Shown here piece by piece: positions 8,981-16,716 of a stretch of 64,000 nucleotides of DNA. The translations under genes were made by a program, and so were the position numbers. Each line of letters begins with the position of its first letter. Positions within the stretch are counted from its first letter, which is position 1. The notes beneath the pieces were generated by a model. It did not search any database. It had not been told where the DNA came from and saw nothing but the letters and a program-made list of their open reading frames with translations. Origin of the DNA: CAZHAC01 sp964383855 (GTDB lineage Bacteria; Chloroflexota; Dormibacteria; Dormibacterales; Dormibacteraceae); the NCBI GenBank assembly GCA_964383855.1, contig CAYLIP010000001.1, positions 1 through 64,000 of the forward strand, in the 5' to 3' direction.

Positions 8981-8986
8981 TAGAAT
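8981..8986 (+). promoter_or_regulatory. Candidate -10 element for the carboxyltransferase operon
   Basis: TAGAAT differs from the consensus TATAAT at one base and lies 9 nt before the TTG start at 8996. Transcription from it would begin about 8993, giving an almost leaderless mRNA, which fits the lack of a ribosome-binding site before that start. No convincing -35 hexamer is seen 17 nt upstream. This is a prediction only. Confidence 0.3.
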
Positions 8987-8995
8987 TCCAGGGCG

Positions 8996-10561
8996 TTGGC
9001 AGAGGAGTTTCAGCAGCGCGTCCAGGACCTGCACGCCCGCCGCCAACGCAACCTGGCGATGGGCGGGGAGGAGCGGATCGCCCGCCAGCACGAGCGGGGC
9101 AAGCTGACCGTCCGGGAGCGCATCGACCTCCTCTTCGACCCCGGCACCTTTGTCGAGTTCGGGCTCCTGGCCCACCAGCAGTCGCTGCGCGGCCAGCCGG
9201 TGGCCGACGCCTCCCAGACCCCGGCGGACGGAGTCGTGACCGGACACGGCCAGGTCGACGGCCGGCAGGTCTGGGTGATCGCCTACGACTTCACGGTCAT
9301 GGCCGGCTCGATGGGGCAGGTGGGCGAGCAGTTCAAGGCATCACGCGTGCGCGAGCTGGCGATGCGCTACCGCAAGCCGCTGGTCTGGCTCCTCGACTCG
9401 GCCGGAGCCCGGATCCAGGAGGCGGCGGGCTCCACCTTCGCCGGCTCCGGCTTCCTGTTCTACGACCAGGTCCAGATGTCGGGCGTGATCCCGCAGGTGG
9501 CGGCCATGCTCGGTCCCTGCTCGGCGGGCACCGCCTACATCCCGGGCCTGGCCGACTTCGTGCCCATGGTCAAGGGCACCAGCAGCATGTCGCTGGGCGG
9601 TGCCCGGCTGGTCAAGGCGGCAACCGGAGAGGAGGTCACGGACCATGAGATGGGCGGCTCCCAGGTCCACTGCTACGAGTCGGGCGTGGGGGACAACGAG
9701 GTCGAGAGCGACGAGGAGTGCATAGCGACCGTTCGCCGCTTTCTCGGGTACCTTCCCAGCAGCAACACGGAGCCCGCCCCGACGGCGGAATGCGACGACC
9801 CGCCCGACCGCCTGGTCGAGGGCCTGGACAAGATCGTGCCTGCCAACCCGAGGGCCGCCTACGACGTGCGGCGGGTGGTGAGGGCGATCTCCGACCGCGA
9901 CTCCTGGTTCGAGGTGAAGCCGGCCTGGGCAAAGAACCTGGTGATCGGCTTCGCCCGGTTTGGCGGCCGGCCGGTTGGCGTCGTCGCCAACCAGCCGATG
10001 CAGAAGGGCGGGATCCTCGATTCCGACGCCGCCGACAAGGCCGCCCGCTTCATCCGGATGTGCGACGCATTCAACGTGCCACTGCTCTACCTGGTCGACG
10101 TGCCCGGCTTCATGGTCGGCTCGCATGTCGAGAAGCAGGGCATCATCCGGCACGGCGCCAAGATGCTGTACGCGACCAGCGAGGCGACCGTGCCCAAGAT
10201 CACGGTGGTCATGCGCAAGGCGTACGGCGCCGGCTACTTCGTGATGTGCGGCAAGGGCTATCACCCCGACCTGCTGGTGGCCTGGCCCTTCGCGGAGATC
10301 TCGGTCATGGGTCCCGAGGGGGCGGTCAACATCATCTTCAACAAGGTCGTCGAGCAGTCGGAGAACCCGGAGGAGACGCGCCGGCAGCTTGCCGAGCAGA
10401 TCCGGGAGACGATCAGCCCCTATGTGGCCGCCGGCTGGGCGATGATCGACGACGTCATCGACCCGGCCGAGACGCGCCGGGCGATCGTGCGGGGCCTGGT
10501 CCAGGCCGAGGGCAAGAAGGTCGAGCGCGCCTGGCGCAAGCACGGGAACATCCCGGTTTAG
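8996..10561 (+). CDS. Acyl-CoA carboxylase carboxyltransferase (beta) subunit
   Basis: The 521-residue protein is a PccB/AccD5-type carboxyltransferase that moves carboxyl from biotin to an acyl-CoA. Both crotonase-like halves are present. The N-half has RQHERGKLTVRERIDLLFDP and the glycine-rich SAGARIQEAAGSTFAGSG; the C-half has GVVANQPMQKGGILDSDAAD, LVDVPGFMVGSHVEKQGIIR and RKAYGAGYFVMCGKGY. TTG is the only start consistent with the family N-terminus. It heads an operon with a BKACE gene and a biotin carrier, but no biotin carboxylase is nearby. Acetyl-, propionyl- and other acyl-CoA substrates are all possible. Confidence 0.93.
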   Translation: MAEEFQQRVQDLHARRQRNLAMGGEERIARQHERGKLTVRERIDLLFDPGTFVEFGLLAHQQSLRGQPVADASQTPADGVVTGHGQVDGRQVWVIAYDFTVMAGSMGQVGEQFKASRVRELAMRYRKPLVWLLDSAGARIQEAAGSTFAGSGFLFYDQVQMSGVIPQVAAMLGPCSAGTAYIPGLADFVPMVKGTSSMSLGGARLVKAATGEEVTDHEMGGSQVHCYESGVGDNEVESDEECIATVRRFLGYLPSSNTEPAPTAECDDPPDRLVEGLDKIVPANPRAAYDVRRVVRAISDRDSWFEVKPAWAKNLVIGFARFGGRPVGVVANQPMQKGGILDSDAADKAARFIRMCDAFNVPLLYLVDVPGFMVGSHVEKQGIIRHGAKMLYATSEATVPKITVVMRKAYGAGYFVMCGKGYHPDLLVAWPFAEISVMGPEGAVNIIFNKVVEQSENPEETRRQLAEQIRETISPYVAAGWAMIDDVIDPAETRRAIVRGLVQAEGKKVERAWRKHGNIPV

Positions 10562-11425
10562 ATGGCGAAGACCGTCATCACGGCGGCCCTCACCGGCGTG
10601 CTCGCCCGGCGGGACCTCTGTCCCGCCATCCCCTACACGCCGCGGGAGATCGGCGAGGAGGCCCGGCGGGCCGCCGAAGCGGGGGCGGCGATCGTCCACA
10701 TCCACGCCCGGACGCCCGACGGAGGGCCCGACTGGAGCATCGAGACCTTCCGCGAGATCTTCGGCGAAGTCCGCGCGCGAACGGACGTGGTCGTCAACTT
10801 CTCGACCGGAGCCGTCGGCGTCCCGCGCGAGGAGCGAATCGCCCACATCCGCGAGCTGAAGCCCGAGATGGCGGCTCTCAACATGGGCTCGATGAACTAC
10901 GCCATCTACTCGAAGAGCCGGCGCGAGCTGGTCGTGGACCACGTCTTCGCCAACCCGTTCACCGACATCAGGTTCTTCCTGGAGGCGATGAACGAGGCCG
11001 GGGTCCGGCCGGAGATGGAGTGCTTCGACACCGGCCACATCGGCAACACGGCGCCGCTCATAGACATGGGCATCCTGCGGCCGCCCTACCAGTTCAGCCT
11101 GATCATGGGCGTGCTGGGAGGCATCCCCGGCACCACCCGCAACCTCGTGCACCAGGTCGGATCCCTGCCGCCGGACTCTCGCTGGCAGGTGATCGGTATC
11201 GGACTCAACCAATGGCCGCTGCTGGCGGCGGCGGCCACCATGGGGGGCGGCGTGCGGGTCGGCCTCGAGGACAACTTCTACCTGGAGGAGGGCCGCATGG
11301 CGCGCAGCAACGGCGAGCTGGTCGAGAAGGCGGTCTCGATCTGCGGCGAGCTGGGGCGAGAAGTTGCGACCATTGAAGAGGCCCGGGCTCAGCTCGGCCT
11401 ATCCACTGAGCCCAGGAGGATCTGA
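10562..11425 (+). CDS. Beta-keto acid cleavage enzyme family (BKACE, DUF849)
   Basis: BKACE enzymes condense a 3-keto acid with acetyl-CoA and split it to acetoacetate and a new CoA ester; the founding member Kce cleaves 3-keto-5-aminohexanoate. This 287-residue protein starts 1 nt after the carboxyltransferase stop. The zinc-binding IVHIHARTPDGGPDW motif (about residues 43-57), FDTGHIGN and the late GGVRVGLEDNFYL segment with its metal-binding glutamate are visible. Substrate specificity cannot be assigned. Its place between a carboxyltransferase and a biotin carrier is unusual. Confidence 0.9.
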   Translation: MAKTVITAALTGVLARRDLCPAIPYTPREIGEEARRAAEAGAAIVHIHARTPDGGPDWSIETFREIFGEVRARTDVVVNFSTGAVGVPREERIAHIRELKPEMAALNMGSMNYAIYSKSRRELVVDHVFANPFTDIRFFLEAMNEAGVRPEMECFDTGHIGNTAPLIDMGILRPPYQFSLIMGVLGGIPGTTRNLVHQVGSLPPDSRWQVIGIGLNQWPLLAAAATMGGGVRVGLEDNFYLEEGRMARSNGELVEKAVSICGELGREVATIEEARAQLGLSTEPRRI

Positions 11426-11641
11426 ATGGCCACGGAGGTCAAAGCCGAGCTCGTCGGCAACGTCTGGAAGGTCGAGGCGAAGGCCGGCGACAGCGTCGAG
11501 GAGGACGACATCCTGGTCATCCTCGAGTCGATGAAGATGGAGATCCCGGTCGTCGCCCCCGTCTCGGGCACGGTCCGCGAAGTCCGGGTCAAGGAGCAGG
11601 ACCTGGTCAGAGAGGGCCAGGTCATAGCGGTGATCGACTAG
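11426..11641 (+). CDS. Biotin carrier (biotinyl/lipoyl-attachment domain) protein
   Basis: This 71-residue stand-alone biotinyl domain starts directly after the BKACE stop codon, with AGGAGG about 5 nt upstream of the ATG. The biotinylation motif ESMKMEIPV is intact; the lysine near residue 38 would be modified. A second half-motif, GTVREVRVKEQDLVREGQVI, completes the hammerhead fold. It should shuttle carboxybiotin to the carboxyltransferase encoded two genes upstream. The biotin carboxylase that loads it must be encoded elsewhere. Confidence 0.93.
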   Translation: MATEVKAELVGNVWKVEAKAGDSVEEDDILVILESMKMEIPVVAPVSGTVREVRVKEQDLVREGQVIAVID

Positions 11642-11661
11642 TCAAGCGCCTTCCGCCGCGG

Positions 11662-12093
11662 CTGCGCGCGATCGCCGACGCCGTCCCCGCCGGCCTGTCC
11701 GTGGCCGACATCGGGTGCGGCGACGGCCAGCTCAGCCTGGCGCTTCGAGATCGCGGCCACCGCGTCGTCGCCAGCGAGCGCAAGGCCGGACCGCTGGCCC
11801 GGGCGCGCGAGCGCATGGGCGCCTGCCGGCAGGGGGAGGGCCTGGAGGCCCTGCGGCCGGGAGAGGTCGAGGTGGCGATCATCGCCGGCCTTGGGGGCAA
11901 CTCGATCTCGGCCATCCTGGAGCGGTCTCCCGCGGTCGTGAAGGCGCTCCGGCTGCTCCTCCTGCAGCCCATGCAGCGCGAGGCGGAGCTTCGCGCCTGG
12001 CTCGGCCGCCACGGGTTCGAGATGTCCGCCGAGGTCGACGCGGCCGATCGAGGCCGCCGCTATACAGTCCTTGTCGTGAGGCCGATACCTTGA
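11662..12093 (+). CDS. trmK: tRNA (adenine(22)-N1)-methyltransferase-like, start codon unclear
   Basis: The Rossmann motif VADIGCGDGQLSLALRDRG, the EVAIIAGLGGNSI motif (family GMGG variant) and LLLQPMQREAELRAWL are typical of TrmK, which methylates A22 of tRNAs. The family N-terminal helix (KRLPPRLRAIADAVPAG) is encoded from 11641, before the first canonical start GTG 11701, and no ATG, GTG or TTG exists in frame between the upstream stop context and that GTG. CTG 11662 is shown as a compromise; GTC 11641 would fit homology better. At about 143 residues it is shorter than typical TrmK (about 220), lacking most of the C-terminal region. Confidence 0.75.
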   Translation: MRAIADAVPAGLSVADIGCGDGQLSLALRDRGHRVVASERKAGPLARARERMGACRQGEGLEALRPGEVEVAIIAGLGGNSISAILERSPAVVKALRLLLLQPMQREAELRAWLGRHGFEMSAEVDAADRGRRYTVLVVRPIP

Positions 12094-12779
12094 GCCCCGG
12101 AGAGCTGCTCCTCCGCCACGCCCGGCTGGAAGCGCGCGCCCGGGCCACGGCCGCCGAGGTGGCCCGTCTCGAGACGGCACTGGCCGGGACCGAGGCGCTG
12201 GAAGCGGCGCGAGGTCGCCTGGAGGCGGCGGCGGGCGCCCAGAAGGAGGCGGCGAGCCGCCTGCGCGAGAGTGAACGGGAGGTCGAGGCGCACCGGGCCC
12301 GGATGAAGGAGCGCGACCGCGAGCTGATGAGCGGCCGCATCCACAATCCGACCGAGCTCTCCAAGCTGTCGGCCGAGGTCGACCACATGCGCTCGCGCAT
12401 AGCCACCGAGGAGGAGGGGGAGCTGGCCCTGATGGAGGAGGCCGATGCGCGGGATCGCGAGGTCGCGGAGGCCGCCGAGGCGCTGCGCGTGCTGCAGGAG
12501 GAGCGCGAGGCCCAGGCCCCCCAGCTCAGGCAGCAGCTGGAGGCCGCCCGCCTCGCGCTCACCGAACACGAGGCGGAGCGCGACGCGGCCTGGGCGGCGA
12601 TTCCCGCCGAGTACCAGGCGGCATCCCGGCGGATCCGCGTGCAGCCGGTGGTGGCGGAGCTGGTCTCCGGCCAGTGCGGCGAGTGTCATGTGGGCATCAC
12701 CTCGGGCGGGCTGCAGCGGCTGCGCCGAGCCGAGCTGGTGACCTGCGACAACTGCGGCCGCATCCTCGTGATGGGCTGA
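12090..12779 (+). CDS. Coiled-coil protein with C4-type zinc ribbon
   Basis: This 229-residue protein begins at TTG in a TTGA overlap with trmK. Residues about 10-175 are a long Glu/Arg-rich antiparallel coiled coil containing the family motif GRIHNPTELSKLSAEVDHMR. The C-terminus holds a zinc ribbon, CGECH ... CDNCGRIL, with four cysteines near residues 195-222. The zf-RING_7/CT398-like family is widespread and commonly sits next to trmK-type genes and RNase H genes; its function is not established, though nucleic-acid binding is suspected. Confidence 0.85.
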   Translation: MSPGELLLRHARLEARARATAAEVARLETALAGTEALEAARGRLEAAAGAQKEAASRLRESEREVEAHRARMKERDRELMSGRIHNPTELSKLSAEVDHMRSRIATEEEGELALMEEADARDREVAEAAEALRVLQEEREAQAPQLRQQLEAARLALTEHEAERDAAWAAIPAEYQAASRRIRVQPVVAELVSGQCGECHVGITSGGLQRLRRAELVTCDNCGRILVMG

Positions 12780-12786
12780 CGCAAGC

Positions 12787-13200
12787 TTGCCGGGGACGCT
12801 TCGCGTGTACACGGACGGGGCCGCCCGCGGCAACCCCGGCCCGGCCGGCCTCGGAGTGGTGATCGAGGACGACCAGGGAATGCGGCTGCGCGGGCTCTGC
12901 CGCTACATCGGCACCGCCACCAACAACAAGGCTGAATACCTGGCGCTGATCGAAGGCCTGAACGCAGCCAAGGATTGGCGGCCGGACCGGCTCGAGGTCT
13001 TCCTCGACTCCATGCTCGTGGTCGAGCAGGTCAACGGCCGCTGGAAGATCAAGCACGCCGAGCTCCAGCCGCTGGCCCGGCATGTCCAGTCGCTGCTGCG
13101 CGATTTCCCGTCGTTCAACGTCACGCACGTCAGGCGCGAGAAGAACAAGGGCGCCGACGCGCTCGCGAACAGGGCGATCGACGAGTACGCCAAGCGCTGA
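12787..13200 (+). CDS. rnhA: Ribonuclease HI family protein
   Basis: RNase HI cuts RNA in RNA-DNA hybrids. The 137-residue product has the first catalytic Asp in RVYTDGAARGNPGPAGLGVV, the catalytic Glu in NKAEYLALIEGL, the third Asp in VFLDSMLVVEQVNGRWKIKH and the C-terminal RREKNKGADALANRAID motif. It belongs to the short RNase HI type common in Gram-positive and archaeal genomes. It starts at TTG, 7 nt after the zinc-ribbon gene, and is followed about 50 nt later by the RNase P RNA gene. Confidence 0.92.
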   Translation: MPGTLRVYTDGAARGNPGPAGLGVVIEDDQGMRLRGLCRYIGTATNNKAEYLALIEGLNAAKDWRPDRLEVFLDSMLVVEQVNGRWKIKHAELQPLARHVQSLLRDFPSFNVTHVRREKNKGADALANRAIDEYAKR

Positions 13201-13237
13201 CGCCAACTGTTCAAGTTCAACCGGCGGGCGCTGCGGG

Positions 13238-13243
13238 TAAGAT
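13238..13243 (+). promoter_or_regulatory. Candidate -10 element of rnpB
   Basis: TAAGAT matches the -10 consensus at four of six positions, including the key second A and final T, and ends 7 nt before the predicted 5' end of the RNase P RNA at 13251, which is the correct spacing for a transcription start there. No clear -35 element is seen, so the site is tentative. Confidence 0.4.
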
Positions 13244-13250
13244 CACGCCG

Positions 13251-13617
13251 GGTCGAGGCGGACGGGCGGCCGCCGCGCCGCAAGGCGGGGAGGAAAGTCC
13301 GGACTCCTCAGAGCAGGGCGCTGGGTAACACCCAGTCGGGGCGACCCGAAGGAAAGTGCCACAGAAATGACACCGCCGAGCTCGATCGGTAAGGGTGAAA
13401 TGGTGGGGTAAGAGCCCACCGGCGGCCGGGTGACCGGCCGGCCAGGCAAACCCCGCCCGGAGCAAGACCAAATAGGAGGGCTGTGAGGCTGCTCGCCGAG
13501 CCCTCGGGTTTCGGTCGCTGGAGGCGCCGGGCAACCGGCGTCCTAGACAGATGGCCGCCGCCCCTTCTCGGGCAACCGGGGAGGGGACAGGATCCGGCTT
13601 ACAGTCCGCTCTCGACC
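13251..13617 (+). ncRNA. rnpB: RNase P RNA, bacterial type A-like
   Basis: The RNA subunit of RNase P matures tRNA 5' ends. The universal P4 5' strand region GAGGAAAGTCCGGACTCC lies at about 13289-13306, and its partner region CCTAGACAGATGGCCGCC lies at about 13541-13558. Terminal helix P1 forms between GGTCGAGGCGGA at 13251 and TCCGCTCTCGACC ending at 13617. The L15-type element (GGCAAACCCCGCCCGGAGCAAGACCAAATAGGAGGG) is also recognisable near 13444. The size of about 367 nt is standard. The ends are inferred from P1 pairing. Confidence 0.95.
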
Positions 13618-13678
13618 CACCTCCGCTGAGGACCAGGCCGGCGCCCACCGGCCGCCCCCGCCGCAGCCGGACGGCGCC

Positions 13679-15016
13679 TCAGGAGCCTGCGGGCAGGATG
13701 TTCTGGTTGAAGCGGAACCGGTTGTCGGGGTCGTAGCGCCGCTTCAGCTCCCGCAGGCGGCTGAACTTGGCGTCACCGAAGGATCGCCGCAGGCGGTCCT
13801 GGGAGGCGTCGTCGGCCATGTAGTTGACGTACTCGCCCCCGCCCGCCTGCGGCGTCACGCCCGCCGCATAGGCCCGGACCCAGCCGATGTTCTCGTCGTC
13901 CGCCGCCGGGTTCATCCAGATGCCGAGAGCGCTCGCGTTGACCCTGCTCTCCCTGTGATTGAAGGCCATAGCGCCGGCCGGCACGCGCAGGGGAGCGCCA
14001 CCGATGAACTCGATCAGCACGGTGTCGAAGCCGGTTTCCGGCCGGCGGCCGACGTGCTCGGCGGAGAAGTCGACGAGCTGGTCGGGAAGGGCGCTCAGGA
14101 AGTTGCCCTTCCAGTAGTGGCGCAGCCCGAAAGGCAGGAGCTCGTTGGTCGCCTGCATCTCGGCGTAGTCGAGCGTTCGCAGCCGATCGTTCAGCACCGG
14201 GGCGGCCTCGCGCAGCGGGCGGAGCAGCCGCTCGCCCGCCTCCCGGTTTCCCTGGAAGCAGGCGAGCACGGTCGCGTCGCCTGACCGCCGGCCGATGATG
14301 CACTGGAGCGACAGCTCGTCGGGCGCCTCCTGGGCGAGGTCGCGCGTCGCCCTGAGCACCTCGGCGGCGGCGGACAGGGGATACGTGATCAGCCCCCCGT
14401 AGAGCTCGCTCACCGGCTGCAGCCGGTATTCGAACTCGACGACGATCCCAAAGTTTCCGCCGCCGCCTCGGATCGCCCAGAAGAGGTCCGGGTTCTCCTC
14501 CTCCGACGCCCGGACGACCTCGCCGCCGGCGGTCACCACCCGCGCTCCGGCCAGGGTGTCGACCGCGAACCCCTGCGTGCCCATCAGGTAACCGATCCCA
14601 CCGCCCAGGGTGAGCCCCGCGATTCCGGTGTCGGTGAAGGTGCCGCCCGTGCTGGCGAGGCCGAGGGGCACGGTCGCGGTGTCGTAGTCGAGCCAGGTGG
14701 CGCCACCTTCGGCGACCGCCGTCCGCGCGGTCGGATCCACCGACACCCTTCGCATCCCTGCCAGGTCGACGGCCAGGGCGCCCTCGCCGGTCGAGTGGCC
14801 GGCGACGCTGTGGCCGCCGCCGCGGACCGAGATCGGAAGCCCGAGGTCGGCCGCCCGCCTGACCGCCGCCACGACGTCCGCCGCCGTGCTGCAGACATGG
14901 ATCTCCCGCGGCCGCCGATCGATCATGCCGTTGAACGTGGCGCGCCGCCTGTCGTAGTCGGGGTCGTCAGGGGTGACGACGCGGCTCTTCTCGGTGGTGT
15001 CTGATGTAGCGCTCAA
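13679..15016 (-). CDS. FAD-linked oxidoreductase, berberine-bridge-enzyme family
   Basis: This 445-residue flavoenzyme has an N-terminal FAD_binding_4 domain with ISVRGGGHSVAGHSTGEGAL, where the histidine usually carries covalently bound FAD, and RGGGGNFGIVVEFEYRL later in the domain. The C-terminal BBE motif GGEYVNYMADDASQDRL and the closing YDPDNRFRFNQNI are standard. Such enzymes oxidise sugars, alkaloids or secondary metabolites; the substrate is not predictable. It converges on rnpB and is preceded by a GGGAGGAGCGAT ribosome-binding region. There is no signal peptide. Confidence 0.9.
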   Translation of the reverse strand: MSATSDTTEKSRVVTPDDPDYDRRRATFNGMIDRRPREIHVCSTAADVVAAVRRAADLGLPISVRGGGHSVAGHSTGEGALAVDLAGMRRVSVDPTARTAVAEGGATWLDYDTATVPLGLASTGGTFTDTGIAGLTLGGGIGYLMGTQGFAVDTLAGARVVTAGGEVVRASEEENPDLFWAIRGGGGNFGIVVEFEYRLQPVSELYGGLITYPLSAAAEVLRATRDLAQEAPDELSLQCIIGRRSGDATVLACFQGNREAGERLLRPLREAAPVLNDRLRTLDYAEMQATNELLPFGLRHYWKGNFLSALPDQLVDFSAEHVGRRPETGFDTVLIEFIGGAPLRVPAGAMAFNHRESRVNASALGIWMNPAADDENIGWVRAYAAGVTPQAGGGEYVNYMADDASQDRLRRSFGDAKFSRLRELKRRYDPDNRFRFNQNILPAGS

Positions 15017-15085
15017 GGGATCGCTCCTCCCGGCTGAGATGAAGCGAATTGTGAGGCGGAAGGGGCCGGAGCGCGCGCGCGGCGG

Positions 15086-15289
15086 CTAGCGGTTGACGAT
15101 CTTGCGCAGCACGGCTTCCCGCAGGTCGGCGCGGCGGGCGGCGAAGCCGTCGGGTCCCAGCTCGCGGAGGAAGGTGGTCATGAGCTGGAAGTACTCATAG
15201 GCCCGGTCATTGGAGAGCTTCTTGATCTCGGCCCTGGTCAGAGGTCCCTTGGCGAAGATCAGTTTCGCCTCCGCCTCCGCCTCCATCAC
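15086..15289 (-). CDS. Small conserved-looking hypothetical protein
   Basis: A 67-residue protein with natural composition, mixing helix-forming and aromatic residues (AEIKKLSNDRAYEYFQLMTT, then FLRELGPDGFAARRADLREA). It has no transmembrane segment or cysteine and I do not recognise a family. It starts at GTG or the adjacent ATG, with AGGAT a few bases upstream. It lies between the flavoenzyme and a lipoprotein gene on the same strand. The pattern of charged helices makes it a better coding candidate than overlapping frames. Confidence 0.55.
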   Translation of the reverse strand: MMEAEAEAKLIFAKGPLTRAEIKKLSNDRAYEYFQLMTTFLRELGPDGFAARRADLREAVLRKIVNR

Positions 15290-15366
15290 ATCCTGATCCT
15301 AGAGCGGCCGGCTCCGGCGCACATGCTCCCCGCCCTCGGCTCGCCGGGCGGGGAGGCCGCCCTCCC

Positions 15367-15891
15367 TCAGCGGCACGGCCGGACCGGGGTCAGGTAGATC
15401 GAGGTCGAGGGATCGCCGCAGGTCTGGTCGTCGACCAGCCAGCCGCTCCGCTGCGCCTGCTGGACCGCGATGAATGTGATCACGAGCGGCGGGTTGAGCT
15501 GGAAGGTCGCCCTCACGATCGCCGTGCCGCTGGGGCCCCCTCCCTCCAGGGTCGCCGGCACGCTGTTCTGGCAGCGGCAGATGGGGTCGGCGCCCCCGCC
15601 CGAAGCCGAGGCCGGGTCGGACTGCAGCCGCGCCGCCAGACGCGGCGTGACCGGGCAGCCGGCCTCCGGGGACCACCGCTGCCCGGCCTGCGGCCGGCAG
15701 AGGGTGGGGCCGCCGGTGGCCAGCAGCGCGCGCACCGCATCCACAGGAGAGGAGGCGCCAAGCGGGCTGGAGGGAAGCGAGCTGGGAAGCGAAGAGGCGG
15801 CCGGCGTGGGTGCCGGGGTGGTGCTCACGGCGGGTTCGCCTCCACAGGCCGCGAGCAGGGCGACGGCGGCCACAGCCACGAGCGTCCTCAC
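15367..15891 (-). CDS. Putative secreted lipoprotein
   Basis: The 174-residue product begins MRTLVAVAAVALLAACGG, a short signal peptide ending in an LAAC lipobox, so the cysteine near residue 16 should be lipidated. A Ser/Pro/Thr/Ala-rich linker (about residues 20-48) follows, then a small folded domain with six further cysteines (in TLCRP, AGCPV, ICRCQ, TCGDP and the C-terminal PCR). No family is recognised. Lipid attachment would depend on LspA, whose gene is in this window at 40890. Confidence 0.75.
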   Translation of the reverse strand: MRTLVAVAAVALLAACGGEPAVSTTPAPTPAASSLPSSLPSSPLGASSPVDAVRALLATGGPTLCRPQAGQRWSPEAGCPVTPRLAARLQSDPASASGGGADPICRCQNSVPATLEGGGPSGTAIVRATFQLNPPLVITFIAVQQAQRSGWLVDDQTCGDPSTSIYLTPVRPCR

Positions 15892-16109
15892 AACCGAACC
15901 CTAGCCGCGTCCCGTGCGGCGGATGCCTGGCGGGTGCCGGCTGCCCCGGCGTCCCCACCAGGCCCCACACCGTCCAGGACCCCAAACTGTTGTTCGTCCA
16001 TGGCCGGCCGGGCTACCAGATGCTGCGGCGCGCCGCGTCGTCAACACCAAATGTTGGGTTGCCTCGCTGCCAGGGGGGCCTGGACATCCCACATCTTGTG
16101 TTCCGCCTA

Positions 16110-16138
16110 TTGACAGCGGCGGAGGCCACGGGTACTGT
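16110..16138 (+). promoter_or_regulatory. Sigma-70-type promoter of the dcw cluster
   Basis: A consensus TTGACA at 16110-16115 is followed, after exactly 17 nt, by TACTGT at 16133-16138. Transcription would begin near 16145, about 140 nt ahead of mraZ and inside the MraZ box array. The 393-nt stretch from 15892 to 16284 has no credible gene; this promoter and the repeat array are what it holds. Confidence 0.7.
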
Positions 16139-16140
16139 TC

Positions 16141-16174
16141 GTGGCGAATCGCGGTGAAATGTGGGGGAAAGTGG
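16141..16174 (+). promoter_or_regulatory. MraZ operator: four GTGG-type boxes at 10-nt intervals
   Basis: Four direct repeats start at 16141, 16151, 16161 and 16171: GTGG, GCGG, GTGG and GTGG, each followed by six bases ending mostly in RAA. The spacing is exactly 10 nt, one helical turn. MraZ is known to bind such direct repeats upstream of its own gene and repress the dcw operon. The boxes start 3 nt after the predicted -10 element and cover the predicted transcription start, so a bound MraZ would block initiation. Confidence 0.75.
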
Positions 16175-16284
16175 TGAACAATCCAGAGTCACAGCATTCG
16201 TCGCGCCACACGTCCCTGAAAGGCACGCAGCACTCGTCCCAGCCGCCACTTTTCCCCGCCGCGATGGCCCTCGGAGCCCGATGA

Positions 16285-16716
16285 GTGTTCGTCGGGACCC
16301 ACCGCAACCGCGTCGACGAGAAGGGGAGGCTGGCCATTCCGGCCGGCTTCCGAAGGCAGCTGCCGGAGGGCAGCTACATCTCGATCGGCGCCGACGACGT
16401 GCTGACGATCTATCCCCCCGACCAGTGGGAGGCGCTCGCCCAGCAGCTGAATTCGCCGTTCCTGACCCGGGACCAGCGGGCGCTGGCCCGCGCCCTGTTC
16501 TCGATGGCGGTGACGTGCGAGTTCGACGCCCAGGGGCGGGTGATGCTCTCCCAGGAGCAGCGGCGCCAGGCCGGGATCGAGCCGCGCTCGACGGTCAGCG
16601 TGGTGGGAGCGGGATCCCGCGTGGAGATCTGGGCCGAGCGCAACTGGGAGCCCTACTCCGACGACGTACGAGGTCGCTTCACCGACCTCGTTGACCAGGT
16701 GATACACCGGCCCTGA
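16285..16716 (+). CDS. mraZ: Transcriptional regulator MraZ
   Basis: MraZ is an AbrB/SpoVT-fold DNA-binding protein that represses the dcw operon. This 143-residue copy has both tandem domains with their signature: FVGTHRNRVDEKGRLAIPAG in the first and CEFDAQGRVMLSQEQRRQAG in the second. It starts at GTG with GGAG 8 nt upstream. It is first in the cluster, overlaps rsmH by 1 nt, and lies about 110 nt downstream of matching boxes, so autoregulation is likely. Confidence 0.95.
   Translation: MFVGTHRNRVDEKGRLAIPAGFRRQLPEGSYISIGADDVLTIYPPDQWEALAQQLNSPFLTRDQRALARALFSMAVTCEFDAQGRVMLSQEQRRQAGIEPRSTVSVVGAGSRVEIWAERNWEPYSDDVRGRFTDLVDQVIHRP

Noticed and set aside
9341..11212. Long reverse-strand open frame opposite the carboxyltransferase and BKACE genes
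   Set aside because: Antisense shadow; the forward genes have complete families and tight operon spacing.
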